This document shows positions 15,562-21,467 of a stretch of 21,467 nt of DNA, in pieces. The notes below the pieces were generated by a model. That model was not told where the DNA came from and did no database searches. It was given only the letters and a program-made list of their open reading frames with translations. Location of the stretch: positions 1-21,467 of the forward strand of contig JAFGIE010000252.1 of NCBI GenBank assembly GCA_016929775.1, given 5' to 3'. Source of the DNA: Anaerolineae bacterium (GTDB taxonomy: Bacteria; Chloroflexota; Anaerolineae; JAFGEY01). Position 1 is the first letter of the stretch, and each line of letters begins with the position of its first letter. A program made the position numbers and the translations under genes.

Positions 15562-16359
15562 CTAGTCCCACTCGGTTTCGTCAGGGGTCGCCCCGAGGCC
15601 CAAGAACTCCCGGACAAGCGCTACGGTCTGCGCCTTGCTCCGGTACCCAGAGCTGTAGAACGTCGTCATCGGGATCGCCTCGCCCGTAGACAGCCAGATC
15701 ACGGGTCGGTACGTATCCCCGTCGTCCCCACTGCTGCGCGCTACGCGGACATCCACGACCTCGCCCAGGTCGTATTCGGTTACCCTCAGGCCACGCAGTC
15801 CAGCCACCTGGCGGACCAATACCCCTGCGGAGCGATCCAGGATCCACGTTGTCCGCAGCATGTGCAGGCCCACCAACACGATAGCAATCCCAACAGGATT
15901 GGAGACGACGAGCACGATCCACGCGACGGACTCGCCCATCGTCACCTGCAGGTCCCGGTTGCGCCCGCCCTGGAAAAAGACGTTGACCTGCGTAACGACC
16001 TCCTCCTTGGGCCCGCGTCCGGAGCTCCAGGCGAGCGTCAACGGCACGTCGCCCTTCCCCGTAAGCAGCATGGCTCTGTACAGGTCACCGTCGTCGGAGT
16101 CCTGTTTCTCGTCCAGGCGCGCACCACGCACGTCCTCCACCGTCCGCTCCCAGAGCGTAGCGCCAAACAGCACACGTGCGACCACGCAAGTCGCCGCGTC
16201 CTGTTCGACGCGCGTACACGACAGGACTGTCTTGGTGCTGAGCCAGATCCCGACGCCGCTCCCGACCAGGAGGACCAGCGCCCCTGCCAGCGCCAGCCAC
16301 AGGCCTTCGGTCGCAGGGCGGAGTATCAGCAAATCCGGCGTATGCTTGACTACTTTCAT
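15562..16359 (-). CDS. Two-pass membrane protein with duplicated soluble domain, function unknown
   Basis: 265 residues; I do not recognise a characterised family. Two transmembrane segments (about 18-40 and 145-167) are each followed by a beta-rich soluble domain of about 100 residues. The two halves are homologous: DDGD-x-YR at 89-95 and 212-218, a P-x-T segment, SSG at 112-114 and 236-238, then a K-rich helix ending in V-x-x-F. The pattern of a membrane hairpin plus small beta domain is reminiscent of bacterial PH-like membrane proteins, a weak comparison. ATG 16359 has GAGGAGG five bases upstream (16365-16371), which decides the start over an in-frame upstream codon at 16434. It lies 84 bases after the glycosyltransferase and is followed by the 188-base control region of the reductase operon, so it probably closes the upstream transcription unit. 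Confidence 0.85.
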   Translation of the reverse strand: MKVVKHTPDLLILRPATEGLWLALAGALVLLVGSGVGIWLSTKTVLSCTRVEQDAATCVVARVLFGATLWERTVEDVRGARLDEKQDSDDGDLYRAMLLTGKGDVPLTLAWSSGRGPKEEVVTQVNVFFQGGRNRDLQVTMGESVAWIVLVVSNPVGIAIVLVGLHMLRTTWILDRSAGVLVRQVAGLRGLRVTEYDLGEVVDVRVARSSGDDGDTYRPVIWLSTGEAIPMTTFYSSGYRSKAQTVALVREFLGLGATPDETEWD

Positions 16360-16443
16360 CTCAGCCTCCTCAGTTGACGGCAGAGCACAGCGACCTGCGT
16401 GAGGCGCGTGGCACGGCGCCCTCGCGCAACGCACGTTACGCCG

Positions 16444-17583
16444 TCACGGCTCGGGCATGTCTTGCGGGGGGCGACGCTCCGTAGCAGCCCGTGCGCAGAC
16501 ATCCTCGAGCAGCGCGTCGTATGCAGGCGCCAGCAACTGCCAGTCGAACCGCCCAACGGCTTTGCGTAAACCCGCCAGCCACGCCACGAGCGCCTTTGGA
16601 CGCGCCAGCGCCCAGCGCAGCCGCCCCACTAGTTCATCGAACCCATCGTACAGGCACAGCTCGTGGTACGCCTCGGGTACCACCTCCGGATACGAGAGCC
16701 TGCGCGGAAGCACCGGGAAGCAGCCGCAGTACACCGCCTCGACAATCGCGATCCCAAAGAACTCGTGGATCGCCGTGCTCACCACGAGGTCAGCCCGCCG
16801 CAAGAGCTGGCGGTATGTCTCGCGGTCTGCTCGGCCATAGTGCACCACCCGCTCGCCAAGCCGCTCACGCGCCCTCTCGAACTCGTGCGGCATCTGCCGC
16901 ACGTTCGAGCCCGCCAGCGCGACGCGGAACGCGACCCCGTCCCGCACGAGCACGTCCAGCGCACGAAAGAACGTCTCCGGGTCTTTGTCGTACTCCCATC
17001 GTTGGTTCCAAAGGATCAGCGGTGGATCCGTTCTCTCTTCCCCCGGTCTGGTCGCACGATCCAGGCAAGCCAGGTCGCAGCCTACTGGGAGCACCGCCGC
17101 TTTCCGCCGCACCTCTGCGATGCGATGCAGGTGCGTGTAGTCCGGAAAATGCTTCACCAGGTGGGGCAGGGCTGCGAACCAGTCTTCCAGATGGTACGCC
17201 GAGTTGAACAGCACGCGGTCTGCCGCGACCATCGACAGCCAGTTGACCATCCCGTATGTGAGGTCACGCTTCTCGCCAGGCGGAAGAGGGTACGTCAGCT
17301 GGTTCTCGTGGCAGTAGAGCGCCACAGGAGCATCCAGCACGCGCCGCGTCAGGCCGAGCAGCGCAGGCAAGTTCACCATATCCGTGGCGAGGACCAGATC
17401 GACCGGCCTATCCAGCTGCTCAATCTGCTCCGCCAGGGTCAGCGCCGCGCCCTGCATGCGCCACTTCCAGAACCGCGCAGGCAGGGTCAACAGCACCACC
17501 TCGTGGCGGCTGTGGGCTGCGTACCCATCCGCCCACGCACGGTGACTGCCCCCGTAGTATGGCGACAGCAGTAGAACGCGCAC
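16444..17583 (-). CDS. Glycosyltransferase of tRNA-queuosine alpha-mannosyltransferase (DUF3524) type
   Basis: 379 residues with a GT-B layout. The N-terminal domain begins LLLSPYYGGSHRAWADGY and continues with LPARFWKWRMQGAA, the hallmark blocks of the DUF3524 domain shared with vertebrate GTDC1/QTMAN, which mannosylates queuosine in tRNA-Asp. CHENQLTYP and FNSAYHLEDWF are further family blocks. The C-terminal domain is GT4-like, with LWNQRWEYDKDPE for donor-phosphate binding and STAIHEFFGIAIVEAVYCGC carrying the E-x7-E-like donor motif. Whether bacterial members act on queuosine-tRNA is not settled by sequence. The start is GTG 17583; AAGGA lies 11 bases upstream, next to the stop of the preceding peptidase gene (16-base gap), so it is likely in one transcription unit with the peptidase. 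No queuosine-synthesis gene is in the window. Confidence 0.92.
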   Translation of the reverse strand: MRVLLLSPYYGGSHRAWADGYAAHSRHEVVLLTLPARFWKWRMQGAALTLAEQIEQLDRPVDLVLATDMVNLPALLGLTRRVLDAPVALYCHENQLTYPLPPGEKRDLTYGMVNWLSMVAADRVLFNSAYHLEDWFAALPHLVKHFPDYTHLHRIAEVRRKAAVLPVGCDLACLDRATRPGEERTDPPLILWNQRWEYDKDPETFFRALDVLVRDGVAFRVALAGSNVRQMPHEFERARERLGERVVHYGRADRETYRQLLRRADLVVSTAIHEFFGIAIVEAVYCGCFPVLPRRLSYPEVVPEAYHELCLYDGFDELVGRLRWALARPKALVAWLAGLRKAVGRFDWQLLAPAYDALLEDVCARAATERRPPQDMPEP

Positions 17584-17599
17584 TGGGTCTCGCTTCCTT

Positions 17600-20500
17600 C
17601 TAGCGCGCGAGCATCATAAGCGTGAGGGCCACCATCTTGCCGGTGACGCCAAGGCGGTACGGTTCGACGAGATCCGCATACTCTGTGGGCCAGTGCTCTT
17701 TGCTTGCCTCGCGCCAAGTCAGGTACAAGGTCGGTATGCCTGCATCGCGCCATACGGCTGCCGGGTCGTGCCTCGCCGGTGCGCTGGAAAGCGACAGACG
17801 CCCGTCCACGAGTTCCTCCGCGCGCGCGATGGTAAAACGGAGTAGGGCGTCGTTCAGCTTGTCCGCCTGCGCGCCCAGGTAGTACCCAGCCCCTCCGCCT
17901 ACCGCGTCCAAGTGCAGCACGGCAGCTGTGCGCTCAAGTGGCCAAACTGGGTGGGCGGCATACTGCGCCAGTCCAACTTGGCCCGGTTCGTGCGCGCCCC
18001 AAGCCGCAAAGAGCACGCTGCGCCGCGGCTTGTAGCCCGCTTCCTGCCACGTCCTAGCGATCTCGAGCAGGACAGCGATCCCGCTCGCGTTGTCATTGGC
18101 CCCCGGGTAGCGCCGACCGGGCGCCCGTTCGCACAGCGACGCTCGCTCGTCCGTCATCGCCGAGATCCCTGGTGGACAGATCCAACCAGCCGGGTCATCC
18201 CCGACGTGATCATAGTGCGCGACAAGGACCACGACCTCCTCCGCCAGGAGTGGATCTCGTCCCCGCAGCAAGCCGAGAATGTTGGCTGCCTCGACGATCT
18301 GTGGCGCTTCCAGGGGAACCGCCATGCGTGCGACCAAGCCGACCGGCAGCGCGGGGGGCCCGCCAAGCATCGCGTCGCGCGTGTGCCCGCTCGCGTCGAG
18401 CAGTCGATCGTATCCCTGCCTGGTCAACTCTAGCACCGGGATCGGCGCGCCATCCAGCTGCACGACAGGCAGAGCGTACTTGGCAGTCGGCGCTTGCTGC
18501 CCTGCGGTTCTGCCCACCAAGAGCAGGCCCCCCGCGCCGTGGGCAACAGCGCGGGATACCTCTTCAGTCACGTCCAGCGACGGCACACGTAGGGCGATCT
18601 TGCCGCCCAGGTCGATACCGGCATAGTGCGCATCGCGTACCCAGACGACCTCTCCTTCGGCGCGACCGCCGGTAGGAAGGATGTGCAGCAGCGTCACAAA
18701 GTCCTCCCGGTACGTCAGTGCGTCCAGGAGATCGCCGCCTGGTCCGGCAAGCTCGAGCTGCGGCGCCTCTGTCAGGGCGGTGTAGCTGATCGGGAAGCCC
18801 TGCATGAATCCATCGCTGCCTGGACCGGGAAGCGCGGGCGCCAGCCCATACTCCTCAAAGCGACGCGCGACATACTCTGCGGCTCGGGCAGCGCCGGTTG
18901 ACCCCGTCTGTCGGCCTCCCATTTCCGGTGACGTCAGAGCCTCGACGTGATCGAGCGCTCTGTGCTCGTCAAAGCCGGTTGCCACGTGCGCCCACGCGTC
19001 GACGCTGTGTCCACGCGCGAGTGAGTCCTGCCACGCTGCACTGAACGCCGCTAAGCTCTGCCCAGTCACCTCCCGAAGCGCCTGATCGAGGTCCGCACCG
19101 CGCCCCTGTGCGGCGATCAGCGCCAGCAAGCTCTCCGGACCGTGCGTGTAGACGAGGTAGCGAACGGCATCCCACGCCTGTGTCTGCGCCAAGACCGCCT
19201 CGGTTGGGGCGAGATCGAGGTCACCGATCTCCCGCAAGTCCTGGACAGCCCCGTCCTCTACCGCATCGAGGAGCTCGTCCAGTCCCCGCTCGACCTCGCG
19301 CGCTGTTGCGCCACCGTCGACGTACTGCGAGGCATAGATGCTGCCCCCCACGAGCAGCCATTCGGAAGCCTGCCCCACACGCCCCAGCAACGCACGGGCA
19401 ACGCACGGTGCCAGCCTCTGCGCTAGATCGGCAGCGTCGGCGCCAGCAGTTGCGCGAAGGTGTATGGCGCCATCGGGTGCTACCCACGCGCTCCCCGTCT
19501 GCGCCGCCGCGACCGAGGGCGGTAGCGCTGCACGGTAAGCCTGCTCCTGGTCATACAGGCTGAGCGTCAGGGGAGCATCGGCGGGCAGGGCGAGACGGGT
19601 TGACAGGGTCGCCCGGATGCGTTTCGCCTCCTGCAGCAGCGACTGCGCCTCCTCCTGGAGAGTCCTGCCATAGAGGACGTGATCGCCCCCTACCGACAGC
19701 CGGCCCGGAAGCGCGCCGGACCACTGGTACCGATCCCCCACTTGGCGGACCCAAACCGTGGACACGCGCTCGCCCTCAGCCGCATCACACTCCTCAGCGG
19801 CACTGCTGCACAGGACCACCGACACCAGCGCCTTCAGGCGCCCGTCGGTGTCGAGCGCCAGTGGCCTCCCCTCAAGCATCGCGATCGCGCCCCCGCTTGC
19901 CACCAGATCGCGCACCCATCGCTCCTCTTGCGCCAGAAGACCAGGCACCGAGGGGTCAACGGTCGACAGGAAAGCAGCCACGTCGCCCGCGCGGACCGCA
20001 TCCACGCGCGCTGCTAGCAGATTGTCGAGCGCGCCCTGCATCGCCCCGATCTGCGCTTGCCAATGCTCCCGCCAGGCAACCTCAAACCCAGCATGGTCCA
20101 CGCCCAGAGCGTTGCGCAAGGCAGCGTCGAACGTGTCGACGCCGCCAGGTCCGCCTTGCGCTGCGCGCCCAACATCGGCGATCAACTCGCCCACGCCGTG
20201 CCATCCCAGCTTTTCGATCAGGTAGGCCAATGCAGCCCAACGCAGCGCCGGGTCCTCGCCAGCGGGTTTGGCGGCTGCCAGCGCGTCCTGGATGCTTGCC
20301 AGCGAGGGCGGCTCCTGCAACCCGTGCTCGGTGCGAACCACGCTCGATAGCTCCTGCCACAGCAGGGGCGCCGACGTCTCTGTGAGCCCAGCTTCGACGA
20401 GCAGCAGCCGGACCAGGGCTTCATCCAGCTGTTCGCTCCCGCTGATCGCCGGCGAGTAGCTGAGCATGATGCTGCCGGGGACGACCCAGGCATTGTCCTC

Positions 20501-21467
20501 CAGTTCCGCCGCCAGCCCCACGCTCGCCTGGAGCGCCTGGGTGCTCGGCATGATGAGCAGGCGCACGTCAGACGGAACCGACAGGCCAACTTGCGCCGCG
20601 ATCTCGCTCATACGCGCCGCTGCGCTGCTGCCGAGACCCGCCAGTTCCGCCTCGAGCGACTCAGGGTAGCGGATCTGGATCGCTTCTCCGCCCACGGGCG
20701 ACGCCGCGAGCAGGTCAGGGCCATTCCACTTCCAGCTACCGTCGACGTGTACAAACTGCGCGCGCAACGACCCGAGGAGCGTGCGCTCCTGGGTGGACCC
20801 GTCGCCACACACAGCCCGCATCTCGACCAACGCCGCAGCGCGGCTCCCCAGGACGTGGAGCTCGCGCGCCTCGAGCGTCACCGATAGGGCCCCTGCCGAC
20901 TGCAGGTCAACAAACCAGCGCTCGTCGTCCGCCCGCTGCTGCTCGGTCGATGTGGCGAGGAACGAAGCTAGGTCTCCCTGCGCCGCCGCAGACGCACGCG
21001 CGGCGAGCATGTCACGCACCCCCAGTTCGCCGTCGGCGAGTGCCAGGGCTGCCGTGCCGGCAATCCTGCCCGCCATGCGTACGTTGTCCAGATCGATCGT
21101 CTCAACCGTGTCCAGAGGGCGATGGTAGGTGGGGGTCTCGCTCGTGTCCGTGTCCCAGATCAGCAGGCTCGCCGGAATTCCAGCTTCCCAGAACGGAACG
21201 TGGTCGCTGCGCCCGTCGCGGCTCAGGGCGGACTCGACGCCAAGCGCGCGGGCGGTCTCCGCGAGCGCGGCGCCCAGCCTCTCATCGCCGTCGATGAAAA
21301 GCAGGTCGCGCCCAGCTCCCACCATGTCGAGTTGGAGCATCGCCACTGTGCTCTCCAGCGGATAGCTGGGATGCGCAACGTAGTGCCGCGCGCCTAGGAG
21401 GCCCATCTCTTCAGCATCCCACGCCGCAAACAGCACCGTGCGACGCGGCACGTACCCCTGCTCGTGC
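17600..21467 (-). CDS. Giant double-M28 metallopeptidase-family protein (5' end missing)
   Basis: The frame is open to the right edge: five more codons precede the first GTG (21451), which lies inside a conserved M28 block and is not the start. At least 1288 residues are visible. Order: (a) C-terminal half of an M28 peptidase domain, with AAWDAEEMG (catalytic/metal Glu pair), LQLDMVG and TYHRPLDT; (b) an NTF2-like segment (about 21040-20700) and a helical segment resembling gluzincin (peptidase MA) domains; (c) a second copy of both (about 20040-18960), including WLLVGGSIYASQ; (d) a PA-domain-like insert and a second full M28 domain, with AHYDHVG, PGANDNASG, AAWGAHEPG, LHLDAVGG and EHWPTEYAD. 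In (d) the first Glu of the usual EE pair is His (17990-17992). HExxH is missing in both gluzincin-like segments. M28 proteins are usually secreted aminopeptidases; a signal peptide would lie outside the window. Confidence 0.9.
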   Translation of the reverse strand, partial: HEQGYVPRRTVLFAAWDAEEMGLLGARHYVAHPSYPLESTVAMLQLDMVGAGRDLLFIDGDERLGAALAETARALGVESALSRDGRSDHVPFWEAGIPASLLIWDTDTSETPTYHRPLDTVETIDLDNVRMAGRIAGTAALALADGELGVRDMLAARASAAAQGDLASFLATSTEQQRADDERWFVDLQSAGALSVTLEARELHVLGSRAAALVEMRAVCGDGSTQERTLLGSLRAQFVHVDGSWKWNGPDLLAASPVGGEAIQIRYPESLEAELAGLGSSAAARMSEIAAQVGLSVPSDVRLLIMPSTQALQASVGLAAELEDNAWVVPGSIMLSYSPAISGSEQLDEALVRLLLVEAGLTETSAPLLWQELSSVVRTEHGLQEPPSLASIQDALAAAKPAGEDPALRWAALAYLIEKLGWHGVGELIADVGRAAQGGPGGVDTFDAALRNALGVDHAGFEVAWREHWQAQIGAMQGALDNLLAARVDAVRAGDVAAFLSTVDPSVPGLLAQEERWVRDLVASGGAIAMLEGRPLALDTDGRLKALVSVVLCSSAAEECDAAEGERVSTVWVRQVGDRYQWSGALPGRLSVGGDHVLYGRTLQEEAQSLLQEAKRIRATLSTRLALPADAPLTLSLYDQEQAYRAALPPSVAAAQTGSAWVAPDGAIHLRATAGADAADLAQRLAPCVARALLGRVGQASEWLLVGGSIYASQYVDGGATAREVERGLDELLDAVEDGAVQDLREIGDLDLAPTEAVLAQTQAWDAVRYLVYTHGPESLLALIAAQGRGADLDQALREVTGQSLAAFSAAWQDSLARGHSVDAWAHVATGFDEHRALDHVEALTSPEMGGRQTGSTGAARAAEYVARRFEEYGLAPALPGPGSDGFMQGFPISYTALTEAPQLELAGPGGDLLDALTYREDFVTLLHILPTGGRAEGEVVWVRDAHYAGIDLGGKIALRVPSLDVTEEVSRAVAHGAGGLLLVGRTAGQQAPTAKYALPVVQLDGAPIPVLELTRQGYDRLLDASGHTRDAMLGGPPALPVGLVARMAVPLEAPQIVEAANILGLLRGRDPLLAEEVVVLVAHYDHVGDDPAGWICPPGISAMTDERASLCERAPGRRYPGANDNASGIAVLLEIARTWQEAGYKPRRSVLFAAWGAHEPGQVGLAQYAAHPVWPLERTAAVLHLDAVGGGAGYYLGAQADKLNDALLRFTIARAEELVDGRLSLSSAPARHDPAAVWRDAGIPTLYLTWREASKEHWPTEYADLVEPYRLGVTGKMVALTLMMLAR

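Noticed and set aside
14838..16377. Plus-strand open frames of up to 287 codons opposite the reductase and membrane-protein genes
   Set aside because: Low-complexity Arg/Pro/His-rich translations with no family motif; opposite-strand genes have conserved motifs and ribosome sites.
16413..16444. 6-bp inverted repeat at the end of the glycosyltransferase gene
   Set aside because: Short arms, 20-base loop and overlap with the stop codon; likely chance in GC-rich sequence and there is no T-run.
1..21467. CRISPR arrays, tRNA/rRNA genes, transposases, phage genes
   Set aside because: No spaced direct repeats, cloverleaf-like segments or matching protein motifs were seen; nearly all sequence is accounted for by ordinary coding genes.

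Overview
The window is GC-rich, by eye about two thirds G+C. Every gene I can support is on the minus strand, so transcription runs from high to low coordinates. I see no rRNA, tRNA, CRISPR array, insertion sequence or integrase. No gene-free stretch exceeds about 190 bases. The gene mix (M28 aminopeptidases, DUF3524-type glycosyltransferase, FHA-winged-helix regulator, Hanks-type membrane kinase, four-cassette UvrA paralogue, squalene-cyclase-like toroid protein) fits a free-living heterotroph, most probably of the phylum Chloroflexota. That placement is inference from gene content, with moderate to low confidence.

Layout in transcription order. (1) A very large M28-family protein, cut off at the right edge (21467-17600), is followed after 16 bases by a glycosyltransferase of the tRNA-queuosine mannosyltransferase (DUF3524) type. 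After 84 bases comes a two-pass membrane protein of unknown function built from an internal duplication. (2) A 188-base control region holds an extended -10 promoter, inverted repeats just upstream of its -35 box, and a stem-loop at the predicted mRNA 5' end. It drives aldo/keto reductase, acetamidase/formamidase, PIG-L deacetylase and GH42 beta-galactosidase, closely packed (gaps of 1, 29 and 52 bases). (3) A regulatory pair follows: a small FHA-winged-helix DNA-binding protein, then a membrane Ser/Thr kinase with a TTG start and a duplicated transmembrane module. After them comes a GH88 unsaturated glucuronyl hydrolase. (4) Beyond a GC-rich hairpin come a GNAT acetyltransferase and an M55 D-aminopeptidase (ATGA overlap), a tandem UvrA-like protein with four complete ATPase cassettes, and, overlapping its stop by ATGA, the start of a toroid protein cut by the left edge.

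How they may work together. Parts 2 and 3 look like a carbohydrate and amide scavenging locus: GH42 and GH88 release galactose and unsaturated uronate sugars, PIG-L and the amidase remove acyl or amide groups, and the reductase handles carbonyls. The kinase-FHA pair sits between the two glycosidase genes and could be their phospho-dependent switch. The strongest candidates for something undescribed are this kinase/FHA-winged-helix pair, the UvrA tandem whose two halves have lost complementary accessory domains, and the double-M28 protein whose second peptidase domain has His where the catalytic Glu should be.
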